A DNA stretch of 64,000 bases from Asparagopsis taxiformis (lineage: Eukaryota > Rhodophyta > Florideophyceae > Bonnemaisoniales > Bonnemaisoniaceae), in assembly GCA_030407315.1 (NCBI GenBank), contig JALQPE010002822.1, forward strand, positions 1-64,000, written 5' to 3'. Each line of letters starts with the position of its first letter. Within the stretch, counting starts at the first letter, position 1. Shown piece after piece: positions 31,442-41,205 of this stretch. The notes below the pieces were generated by a model. That model saw only the letters and a program-made list of their open reading frames with translations, was not told where the DNA came from and did no database searches. The translations under genes were made by a program, and so were the position numbers.

Positions 31442-32253
31442 TTTCTGAGGCAGTTTTTTGCTCAAGGGATGTAAACTACTCAAACTTCAATGCGGTGGAT
31501 ATTGTAGTGCTTGTAACAAAGGGACGGCATAAATGTATGCTGGTTATATCGACCCATATCGCTGCAATAAGTATCCGGGGGATTTATTCTTCGGATTAAC
31601 GGAGATGAATGTTCATGTCAAACAAAATCCTGGGCGGGGAAGACAGATTGCTAATGGTGACGGTTTCATTGGGCACTATGTTCTGCCACCCTGTCGTCTG
31701 AAGCCATGTCGCTTTCTAGATGTGGCGTTGACATCACCCGAGTCCTCCGATCAGGTTCCCTTCCAAGTAGGAGAGTGGGAGGAACCGCTGGTTTGTATTT
31801 TTATGGCCGGCGCTGATTCGTAGAATGAGCGTCGCAGATGGTGGGCAATTTGACGATTAGCATTTGAAACGTTTCTTCGCTCTAACCATGAATATCATTG
31901 TTTTTCGAAATGCATAGAAAGCAGCAACCTGTCTGGCGGCTAGCGTACGAGACTTGTCAATGCGGAAGGCGCCATCATCTGGGCCTGAAAAGTGTAGCGA
32001 GAAAGAATTGAGGTACGCGCCCATAAGAGTCGAAACTGTTGCAGGAAAAGTGACCGTACCTTGAGTAACGTAATGGCACTCTTTAAATAGAAACCAAGTA
32101 GCACTATATTTACTGCGGGGCTGCGCAATTTATCCATAGTCGAGAGCACAAACATAAGAGGCTAAAGAATGTGGACGGGTGTCTGAAACACTGAGAGACG
32201 GACATTTCGACATCAGAGAGTTGAACGGTGAGCTTAACGTCTGGCACTGGGTG
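31442..32253. other. intergenic, no gene seen
   Basis: Upstream of the protease gene. A plus-strand ORF at 31533-31823 has no domain and unremarkable composition, so I do not call it. Confidence 0.45.
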
Positions 32254-32499
32254 ATGAGTTCAAAATCGGAGGGTATCGAGCGGGCAAAGGAAGCGGTTCA
32301 GTCGATATTGAGAGGATTTCGACTGATAATTCAGAGCATTGAGTCTGGGATAGAGAGTGCTCAACGAGGAATTGAACAGCTTGGAGAGTTTGCTGCACGT
32401 GTGAGAAACGCGTTTCGTATCGTGGGTTCCCATGTGATTCGCGCCATGAAGATCATGATGCGTACGTTGGACCCGATGGGTTGCCTATGCGGCAAATAG
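32254..32499 (+). CDS. possible small amphipathic-helix protein (81 aa), unknown
   Basis: ATG at 32254 opens 81 codons. Most of the product (SKSEGIERAKEAVQSILRGF, then IIQSIESGIESAQRGIEQLG) has heptad-like alternation suggesting one long helix, ending in a Cys-x-Cys (CLCGK). I recognise no family. The helical periodicity is the only support; it could be an exon of a longer gene or a chance ORF. Confidence 0.3.
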   Translation: MSSKSEGIERAKEAVQSILRGFRLIIQSIESGIESAQRGIEQLGEFAARVRNAFRIVGSHVIRAMKIMMRTLDPMGCLCGK

Positions 32500-34372
32500 G
32501 CTTTTCCAGAACAGATTATGGCAAGAAGGTTTGAAAGGGAGAGGGTGTGTGGTATGTCAATACACTTTCTCCGGTACTTGTCGGATAGAAACTACGGGTA
32601 ATAGCAGCCGTAAAGAACGCAGATTGTTGTGCTTGAATAGCATCCACTCTAAACAATGTCGCGTGTGTCGCAGAGGCACGAATCGGCGATAGCCAAGTAG
32701 AAGATGGGCGTTTTCCAATAGACGACGGGTGGAAAGTTTTCCGCGACAGTGGAACAAACGATGAAAAAAAATTACAGTCAACTGGCTGAAAGCGCACGTC
32801 TGTGTTTTCTCAATGCGCGCAGGTCCGCGCAGCGAGCCATCATACACATCAACAAACATCGAACGCATTCGAGGAGCCAGACTCTTCGCATTGGATCCGT
32901 GTTGCTCTTCAGTTCACTCAGCGTATATAGTGCGGACGCGTACACACGGGCAGAGGGGCGGGGTCAGGGTCGGCGTATCAGCGCGCAACATAACGCGCTG
33001 ATGTGCGACCATCGGACAGCGCGACACAGCAGGGCACAAGTCGTGAATGGCGCACCGCGATGAGGAATCGGGCGACCCGTCAAATTCAACTTGCCATACA
33101 GTAGCCACCGCGAGATCTACGGTGCCAATCGGGGCAAAAGTGTTCTCACATCTCCGCGTGAGTCCAATCTCCTCCCATTCATCGGCCCGCCCCGAAATTG
33201 AGGTCGACAATTCATCGCGTCAGTTCCCGCCGTCTGACGCGACTGCTGTGATCACCCGCGCCAGTTGCGCATTTGGCGTTTACTTGCTGCTGTAGATTGA
33301 TTGATTGCTGTATTATAAAAAGTCGCTGCGCTGCTTACCACGCACTAGACCAATAGTAGCTGCCTGCAGCGCGCACCCACTGCCATCATGGCAGCACGGC
33401 GGCCAACTCCGCGCGTTGGTGCCTGCTTGTCGCCCCGGCGATCGCTGCTCTTCAGTTCCGCTTCGGGCATGTGCAAACGTGCTGCACGCAAATTGGCGCC
33501 TCCCATCGATCATGGGATGCAGTCATTCGGCGGCATGCTTGTGTCAGCAATACGCGGACACGTGGTCGGCGCGTGTCTAGACTTGCTGGCTGTAGTATGC
33601 TGTGATTGAGCGGCAATCACTTTCTCAATACTTCGATGTGATCTCGCCTAGCATATGCGCTGCATGCGATGCACCGACCCGAGGAATCGCTTTCAACTCT
33701 TCAATCTGGTCCTGGAAGCGATTCTTCGCGCGCGTGCGCGCTCTCGAATGAAGAGCCCGATTCTTCATTTGGAAGCGATTGTTCACTGGAGTGCAATGAA
33801 GAATCGCGCTCTTTGTTTGACTGTCTTTCCGGGGAAGAGTCAAACTGAAGAGTCGATATTGTACGCTGCTGGTCGAACAATCATCCTACGTAAATCTGAC
33901 CTATCCAAAAAAGCAATAATATATGTAACGAGAAGGCTGCATGGGGATTCTTCTGTCTGGTACCCGTTTGCTTCCGATAAAGTGCTGTTCACTCTGCAGC
34001 CGAAATGAGGAGTCATGCCCTTTCAAACAACTGTTTATTTATCGACAATGACCCAACGTTAATGCTGCGCTGGCATCTCGCTATCTCTGCACCGCCTTTT
34101 ATTCCTGCGGGTATAAAAGTCCCATTCGAGAAGGTTCTGCTGAAGGCTATTGTTCAAACTTTTCCCTCCATCCGCACCTTCAGCTACTGTCTACCTCCGG
34201 ATGTTAGCCCTTGCGTTCTATCCTGTCATCCCCTCCTATGCAACCAACTAGGTAGACACTCTTTGGGGCCTGGGGTACCGCTTTGTTTATACTGCCGGAC
34301 TGCGCAAAGTCCAGCAGGCGGGGGTTCTACTTTTAATGCTTGCGCATGTGCTCACATCGCCTCTGGTTGGCG
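32500..34372. other. intergenic, no gene seen, with hairpins near 33.7-33.85 kb
   Basis: Several short ORFs without recognisable content. Near 33748-33810 an 18-base sequence AGAGCCCGATTCTTCATT is followed by its near-perfect complement, giving a 17/18-bp stem. A second small stem, GTTTGACT...AGTCAAAC, follows near 33817-33846. Confidence 0.45.
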
Positions 34373-35095
34373 TTATCGAGGTTGGCTTGAACCACATTTT
34401 TGACACATGCCTCTCTACAAGTTGAGGAAAGAAGAAGCATCACACAGAAAAGTTAGTCAAATGCGGCGGGAGAAATCTCCGGTCCACTCGTTCAAGATTG
34501 CACGGAAACTTACATGAGAAGATAGAGCATTGTCCATGTATCGTTTGAAATTGCACTTGCAACCACTACATGAGAAAACGGTAGGGCGTTTTCCCTTACG
34601 ATCACGATGTGACTCCTTACACGCTTTGGAATTGAGAAAGTAGCCACAAGTCCTGCATTGTGCGGGCTTGTTATCTACTTCCTGTTGGCTAGTCTTTCCA
34701 TGGGCGTTTTTCCTGTAAGTGTTGTACAGCATGACGCGTCTCATTCTTACTCTGCGCTGAAAGGCTAGTCTTGCCTTTTGCAAATGCACAGCGCGTAGAT
34801 GAGGATGTTTCTCGATGCAGGCAGCAGCTTGGTGTGAAATTTGCTTGGCGCACTCATTGTAAAGCGCTTCGTTGGCCTGTTCCTCCAGTTTCTTCTCACA
34901 TGATTGCACTGCGCGTCGCATAGCGGCCTTCTGTTTCTCCGAAACGAAAACGCGCGGGGTGGCCGGCGGCTGTAGGGTTGGGATTTGGTGCTGTCGTGGC
35001 GTCTGGTCAGGGTCACGGAGAGGCGGGAAGCTTGGCTCGACAGGTCGAGAGGGCGCGGTTGCAGAGCGTGTGCGGGAATAAATGGAAGGTGCCAT
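34373..35095 (-). CDS. small zinc-finger protein, two exons, unknown function
   Basis: ATG at 35095 opens 194 codons in exon 1 (35095-34514). A GTAAGT donor follows immediately, a pyrimidine-rich tract and TTGTAG acceptor lie at 34420-34415, and exon 2 (34414-34373) adds RGMCQKCGSSQPR and a stop, about 207 residues in all. The splice is supported because exon 2 supplies the missing C-x2-C. The protein has a Pro-rich N-terminus, a basic helical middle (KAAMRRAVQSCEKKLEEQAN, RLAFQRRVRMRRVMLYNTYR) and a C-terminal Cys/His cluster: CRTCGYFLNSKACKESH, then CSGCKC, then H and CQKC. It may bind nucleic acid (inference). A TATA box lies about 100 bases upstream. Confidence 0.65.
34415..34513 (-). other. 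intron of the zinc-finger gene
   Basis: 99 bases, GTAAGT...TTTCCTCAACTTGTAG on the minus strand, phase 0. Splicing completes the last zinc-binding pair. Confidence 0.65.
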
Positions 35096-35197
35096 GGGTG
35101 AGTGGTTCTCGTTGAATACAGCCAGAGGTGTGTGTGAGCTACCGAGAGTTGTTGCAGGATGAAGCGAGAAATGCCTCGGTAAGGACTGGCATTCGGG

Positions 35198-35205
35198 GTT
35201 TTATA
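35198..35205 (-). promoter_or_regulatory. probable TATA box of the zinc-finger gene
   Basis: TATAAAAC on the minus strand, 103 bases before ATG 35095. Confidence 0.5.
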
Positions 35206-35304
35206 CACTTTGATCGAGGCGGAAGTCGGGTGATAGCGGGCTTTCGTACGGCGGCAGGTCGGGTGGAACTGGTAGGTTTTCTGGTGTGTTTTCTGGATAA
35301 CGGT

Positions 35305-35850
35305 AATGAACAAGTAAAATGGAGTAGGTTTGATTGTCGTGTTTGTGATGTGTAAAGTTGACTACGCCTTGGGTTACATGAAAAGTGTGCGATTTGAAGC
35401 GATATTCACTGTGTCGAAGAATAATAATTGGTGTAACGGGGAAAGAGATTGCTTCATGATTGTGTCGGCGGTGCTGGAAGAGAGAAATGACGTTTACCAA
35501 AACTGCAAAGGGCATTCATCGCGTCAGTACACCACAAATGGCTTTCGAAAAGACGATGTTTCCGCGATGGCGGCGCCAACCGAAGCTATTCCACATGCAC
35601 GACAGGAGCACGACTAGATAGCGGCGCTGAACAAGAAAAATGGAGTGGGTTTGGTTGTCGTGTTTGTGATGTGTGTAGTTGATTGGGGCTTGGATCGCAT
35701 GAAAAACCTGCGATTTGAAGCCGTATTCACTGTATCGAAGAACAGTTGGTGCAACACGGAAAGAGAATGCCCCATGCTTGTGTCGGCGGTGCTGAAAGAG
35801 AGAAATGAAGTTTACCAAAACTAGAAAGAGCATTCATCACATGAGTACAC
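35305..35850. repeat. two diverged tandem copies of about 225 bp
   Basis: 35305-35530 and 35625-35850 align along their length (shared GATTGTCGTGTTTGTGATGTG-like start, GTGTCGGCGGTGCTG near the end) with about one quarter of bases changed. Both give similar minus-strand ORFs (ISLFQHRRH, then HHKHDNQT), so coding origin is possible but not shown. The repeat lies upstream of the zinc-finger gene. Confidence 0.55.
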
Positions 35851-36232
35851 TACAAACGGCCCATGAACAACGGCAAGGCTATGCGAAGGCGGCACCGACC
35901 GAGGCCAATGCTACGCGCACGACAGGAGCACGCGGCGTCTTTCCGCATCGGCGAGTGGAAATCCACGAACAGGACATATACGGCGCACTGATGGCCGTGG
36001 ACCGCCGCAACGAAGGCGGTCTACCCTCGAGGGTACTCTCCATTGGCTGTTGGCAGTGTGGAATGGACGCGTGCAACTCGCACGTGCCGGTCGATCATCA
36101 TAATCGAATCCCAATTGGATCACGCCACGTTCAAAAAACCGCTTCTCGAAATCCGTTTATCACACGTGTGCCTCGACTCCCCACCGCAGCTCCGATCGCA
36201 GTTGATGCGTCCCGAACAACCAGTGTTCACTG

Positions 36233-37633
36233 ATGGCCGAACAAACTCCGCAGCCTCGATCGTTCCCCGATGGCTTCATGTGGGGCACCGCGACAGCCTC
36301 CTTCCAGATCGAGGGCGGCGCCGACGATCGGCAAGATTCTATCTGGGATACCTTTTGCGCGGCCCCCGGTAAGGTGCACTCCGGCGATACCGGAAAGGTT
36401 GCCTGCGATCATTACAACAAATTTCGCCAAGATGTCGGGCTCATTCGTTCGCTCAACACCCCGTATTATCGATTTTCCATCTCATGGCCGCGCTTGATGA
36501 CGTTTGAAGACGGTGTTTGCACGGGCATCAACCCAACCGGTCGCCAGTTCTACAATAATCTCATCGATGCGCTCTTAGAAAACAATATCGCGCCTGTCGC
36601 CACATTGTACCATTGGGACCTCCCGGAGCAGATCCAGCGTCTCGGAGGTTGGGAACATCGCCCCGTTGTAGATTTGTTCCGTCAGTACGCTACCGCTTGT
36701 TTTGAATGCTTTGCCGATAGAGTCAAACACTGGATCACCCTCAATGAACCCTGGTGCAGCTCCGTCCTTGGCTACGAAGTGGGGGAACATGCGCCCGGGA
36801 TCACAGATGCGCCTGGGGTGAAAGTCTACGTCGTTGCGCATCATTTGTTACTGGCGCATGCGAATGCCGTGCGCGCTTTCAAGCAAAACTTTTCAGACAC
36901 AAATGGTCGCATCGGGATCACCCTGAATAGCAACTGGACAGAGCCGATCAACGAGGCGTGTGTCGAGGGCGCTGAACGCGCCATCCAGTTTGAGCTCGGA
37001 TGGTTTGCCGATCCAATTTACTTTGGTGACTATCCTGCGGTGATGAAGGAAAGGGTCGGACAGAGACTGCCAGTATTCTCCGATGACGAGAAGGAAATGC
37101 TCAAGGGCAGCTCGGATTTCTTCGGACTCAATCATTACTCCACTTCCTACTGTTCGGGTGACATGCAAGCGCACGCGGACAACGTGAGCTATTGGGCCGA
37201 TAGAGGCACGCTGACAAAGAATGCCGATGATTGGGAGGTGACGCATATGGGATGGCCGATTGTGCCGTGGGGTTTCGAGAAACTGTTGCGCCATATTCAG
37301 AAGCGCTATAATCCGCGCGGTGGAATCATCGTCACCGAGAATGGACTAGCTGCCGAGGAGGATTCGCTGGAGCAGATGCGCAGCAATACGTCAAGGATCG
37401 CGTTCTACACAGGCTATATCGGAGCACTATGGCAAGCAATGCAGGGTGACGACGGCGCAGACGTGCGTGGCTACTTCCTGTGGAGTCTTATGGATAACTT
37501 TGAATGGGCTTTTGGTTACTCGAAACGATTCGGCTTGTTTCATGTCGATTACAATAGTTTGGAACGAACGCCCAAACCTGCCGTCCGTTGGTACGCAGAT
37601 GTTGTTGAAAAGAATTCGCTGCCAGCTGAATAG
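36233..37633 (+). CDS. GH1 beta-glucosidase, intronless
   Basis: A 466-residue family 1 glycoside hydrolase, full length for the family. These are TIM-barrel enzymes that remove terminal beta-linked glucose or related sugars by double displacement. The N-terminal FPDGFMWGTATASFQIEGG is the GH1 signature. The acid/base Glu is E172 in TLNEPW, the nucleophile is E369 in VTENGL, and the glycone-binding WSLMDNFEWAFGYSKRFGL motif lies near 425-443. There is no signal peptide (MAEQTPQPRSF), so it is probably cytosolic; with the aglycone site unassigned, the substrate is open. ATG 36233 is the first start before the conserved FP block. All catalytic residues are intact and no frameshift is seen. The gene converges with the hAT transposase, whose stop is 204 bases away. 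Confidence 0.95.
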   Translation: MAEQTPQPRSFPDGFMWGTATASFQIEGGADDRQDSIWDTFCAAPGKVHSGDTGKVACDHYNKFRQDVGLIRSLNTPYYRFSISWPRLMTFEDGVCTGINPTGRQFYNNLIDALLENNIAPVATLYHWDLPEQIQRLGGWEHRPVVDLFRQYATACFECFADRVKHWITLNEPWCSSVLGYEVGEHAPGITDAPGVKVYVVAHHLLLAHANAVRAFKQNFSDTNGRIGITLNSNWTEPINEACVEGAERAIQFELGWFADPIYFGDYPAVMKERVGQRLPVFSDDEKEMLKGSSDFFGLNHYSTSYCSGDMQAHADNVSYWADRGTLTKNADDWEVTHMGWPIVPWGFEKLLRHIQKRYNPRGGIIVTENGLAAEEDSLEQMRSNTSRIAFYTGYIGALWQAMQGDDGADVRGYFLWSLMDNFEWAFGYSKRFGLFHVDYNSLERTPKPAVRWYADVVEKNSLPAE

Positions 37634-37837
37634 ATTGCGGGCGTGAAAGTTTCAAGCCGGCGGTGTGAGCTCGGAAATATAGCCGGGAACATACCCCAGT
37701 CAGTTCATGCTCTACACAGAGATGACTCATGGATTAGATAGTCGATTTCTCGAATAAGATAACATATTAGACTTCATACTGACGCCAATTCGCGCTGCGT
37801 CATTGCTAGAAAAAATTGCTACGGTTTGCTTTGTCAT

Positions 37838-40601
37838 TCAGGCCACAAACAACTCGGGACACATCTCGCGAAGTCGATCCTCTCTTTCCACGGTAACTTC
37901 TTCCTCTTCCTCGACATCCTCCTCCTCACCGGACACGCCTCTCATGTCGGCGACAACCGCTTTGGTCGCATTTTCGTGCAAAAACACCAAGTCTGCTGCC
38001 GGCACCACACGCTCCCGATCTCTTCGAACTTGAATGCCCTCCACTCCGAAAATGCGCTCCGCTTTAATGTGGCCACCAGGAGTTCCCACAACTTTTCTGA
38101 AAAGCGACGCAACATCAGGGAATAAGTCTTCGTGAAATCGCCACCACGCCAGACATTCTTCCCGTCCAGCTCCTCGTTGAATACTCTTCTTGAATGTGCG
38201 AAACTTTCCCAGTTGTCCTGCCAACATTTGTCGCATTTTCCAGTCGGCACCTGGTGAAAACGTCTCCGCAAACAGACCGGTTTCGGGCGGATCACAATCG
38301 ACAACCGGTGGTTCGACGCCCTGTGTGCGCGCTGCCGCCATGCGTGGAATGATTATGTCACGATCGTAGCAATTCAGTACTTCCAATACTTGAGATCTTG
38401 TCGCTTCATCAGTTTCAGGCTGTGTTCCCAGGCGCCGTCGACCAACTAAACATTTCCTCAGGCTCACCAGACAACCTAGCGAACAGAAGCGCGGATCCAG
38501 TGCGAGCGCCATGAGTAAATTTGCTTTCTCCGGGATGTATGTTACAAGCGGATGAAGTTCTGGCCAGAGATCTGAAAGCACACCATGCAAAAGATATGCT
38601 TCCAGAACATGAACTGCATCCGTATTACCCTCGCCATCGTCTTGTCGAACTTGCAACTCCTTGAGATATTCATTGAGTTCTTCTCGAGTGGTTTGAACAA
38701 CACCCGACGCCTCTAGGGACTCTAGACGATTGCATACCGACAGAGCCAAGTTCACTATACGCATCACTGCGTCTGACATTGTTTCCCATCCAGCGACATC
38801 CATCGCTTCCCGAAATCTGCCTAGTGCACGAGTTACACCGTGAATGATGAGCCAATGCTCGTCAAGAAGTATCTCACGACGCGATTCTTCCATTTCGAGG
38901 AATTGATTAAGCGGCTCAACAAAACCTGTCATTCTCTCCCATGTTTGAAGGAGCGACATGGAGCATCCTTTCACCCAAGGCACAGGTAGAGGTGTATGTG
39001 GATCTGTGACAGCTGCAAGTCTTGCAAATTCCGCACGACACTCGCGATCATCTAGATGCCGTACGACACGTGCTACTATAGCTGCGGTACTCTGCACCGT
39101 TGCGTCTCGCTCGCCATGCAATGTCAAATCATCAGTTGCTTGCATGCCACATATCCGCGCCCCAGCACGCGCTATACATGATAGCATACATGGAGTCTCA
39201 AAGATAGTGTCGTCGGTGAGATTATGCGACGCATGGACGATGGCAAAGACGCGATCCGATAGATGAAACTCGTCGAGAAGTCCAGGAAGCTCGTTAGATG
39301 ATCGGATGATGCCAAGGTTAGCATGGCGCCACGTCCATTCACTATCGATGAAGTGCGCATTGAGTGCGAGGACGGACGGTGTTTCCCGCCAGACATCCAG
39401 CGTCAGCGAAACTGCAGATGCAGACGATATCAGCGATCGCACTGTTGTCGTCACTTCCGCCCGCAGCTGCGGGAGAATATCACAAGTAAGCTGCTCTTTC
39501 GAAGGCGGTGCCGATTTCAAGATTCGAACCATAGCCCAATTCTGCAACATCTCCGGCGGAATCAGAGACTTACATATCGCTATTGCTACGTCATGTTCAA
39601 AGTGAGGCACATGTTCCACCCGACGCCGCTTCGCACGATGATGATCAGACCCGTCTTGACTTTGTTCAGTAGTTGGAGACGGACTCGGATCAGACTTTAC
39701 AGGCGGTAGCGATAGGCGTCGCTTATGCCGAAAAGGGCGTCCCTGCTCGTCGCGCTTCACAGCCCGACCCGCTGGCAAACTCGGTGCTCGCTGCACTGGC
39801 TGTTTCTCGAGTAAATTGCGCAAGGCTCGAAGTAGAAGTGGATGACTTCGCTGTGCATGGTTGAACAACGCGCTTGTACCTCCAGCAGCCGTCTCTCTAG
39901 ACCTCGCCACAAAGCCCCGTATGCGACAAATTTTGGCCGCCTTGCCTTCTTCCCCTTCGCCAGATAATTCTTGCCGGATACTCGCAGCAGCGGACGGGGA
40001 AATGGGATCTGGGATACAAATGGTACAGCGGACAAACGAGAGAGTGGGTGAACGGGTGAAGAAGGGGGTGAAAAACGCCATGGCAGGCCCGATGCGACGG
40101 GTAGACGCGGATTGGAGCGCCTTGAAACGACTGTGCAGATGGGTCAAATGTGCGGCTGTGTCATCGGTGCGGCGAGAAAGGAGGGCATCGGATGGGGTGT
40201 CTGGGAGGTCGGAGGGTAGGGGCACGGCAGAAGAGGGGATGGAAGGCACGATGGGGAGTGCAACAGCATCTGGAGCAGGTGGTGCCGTTGTGGGCGGCGC
40301 AAATGTGTCGGGCGACGCATCGGATATAATCTGTGGCGCTGCAACGATGGGCGTAGCGACGGACGGCGGAACGGATGTCTGCTCGGGCGGCGCGGTTGCG
40401 GACGGGGCGGCTGCGGGTAAATTGGTTGGCGAAAGAGATGGCGCAGTGTCGGTTGCCGTTGGGTCTGCTACCGGCACGCGCGGCTGTTGATGGTGAAGTT
40501 GGCATCGCGTGTGCGAAGCGTAACGGTAGTTGAAGATGCGTGGAGTGTACCACAGTTTTCGCCGAGTGTCTGATGTTGTTAGCGCGCCGAGTGTAGTACA
40601 T
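37838..40601 (-). mobile_element. hAT-superfamily transposase, near full length (about 920 aa, one frameshift)
   Basis: ATG at 40601 (MYYTRRANN) starts the frame, as in three shorter copies downstream. An extra C near 40484 breaks it here, after which 879 codons stay open to 37838. Order: a Pro/Ala/Thr-rich N-terminus; a BED-type zinc finger (C151-x2-C154 ... H207-x4-H212, counted from the open part); a basic nuclear-signal-like region (KRRRVEHVPH); the RNase H-like core start SLTLDVWRETPSVLALNAHF; and the C-terminal hAT dimerisation domain (LAWWRFHEDLFPDVASLFRK, then AERIFGVEG, RVVPAADLVFLHEN), followed by an acidic tail. No TIRs or target duplication were found, so it could be an immobile or domesticated copy. 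It is the parent type of the truncated copies in the array. Confidence 0.8.
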
Positions 40602-41205
40602 TTTCTGTTGTTGTCGAGTTTATCGCTCGGTGCGGATCTCGTTCAGATTTCTGATCTCATTTCCCAATTTTGATCCAATAGCGAAAATATATGTAATTGC
40701 AAATTTTTTCAAAAGAATTGGTGCATATCTAATTCAATTGCTTCAGGACGTTGGATCCTTGCAGCACTACAGTTTGCGCAAAGAAATGTACCTCGGGCTA
40801 GAATTGAAGGTCGATTGCGACAGTGTGCCGCCAAGCTGCATGAGTTACTTTGATGCAACTCAAGGTACTACGAAACAATATTGATTTGAAAGAACGAAAA
40901 GAGCATGTATCTATTTGAAGGTTTATCATCCGAACAATCAATCACATGGCAAAAGAGGGAGAGTTCAGAATTCTGGGATGGATAACGTAATTTTTCTCAA
41001 AGGAAATAAACTAGAAAAGAAAGACTATCGTTCTTCATACCACGCGACACCAATTACATCCTGTTGACTATTCTTGAGTCGGGTTTGTTCTGGGTGCTGA
41101 TTCGGACAGATTCTTCGAAGGAAAAAGGGAGGGTGAAAGCAAGATAAAATGATCACAAGTTCAGCAATACCGTTCTGAAATACTTTCCACTACTTTTCAT
41201 TCTTC
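40602..41205. other. spacer between hAT gene and first Pro/Thr-rich gene
   Basis: AT-rich, homologous to 46644-47268, 51545-52168 and 54791-55414 but more diverged than those are from each other. No gene seen. Confidence 0.6.

Noticed and set aside
31533..31823. 96-codon ORF upstream of the protease gene
   Set aside because: No recognisable features, no promoter and no compositional bias toward coding.
35805..36233. ORF overlapping the GH1 start region
   Set aside because: Out of frame with GH1, no domain, and partly built from the diverged 225-bp repeat.
39861..40490. Plus-strand ORF of 209 codons opposite the hAT N-terminus, repeated in the array
   Set aside because: Shadow of the Pro/Ala-rich hAT N-terminus; no independent coding evidence.
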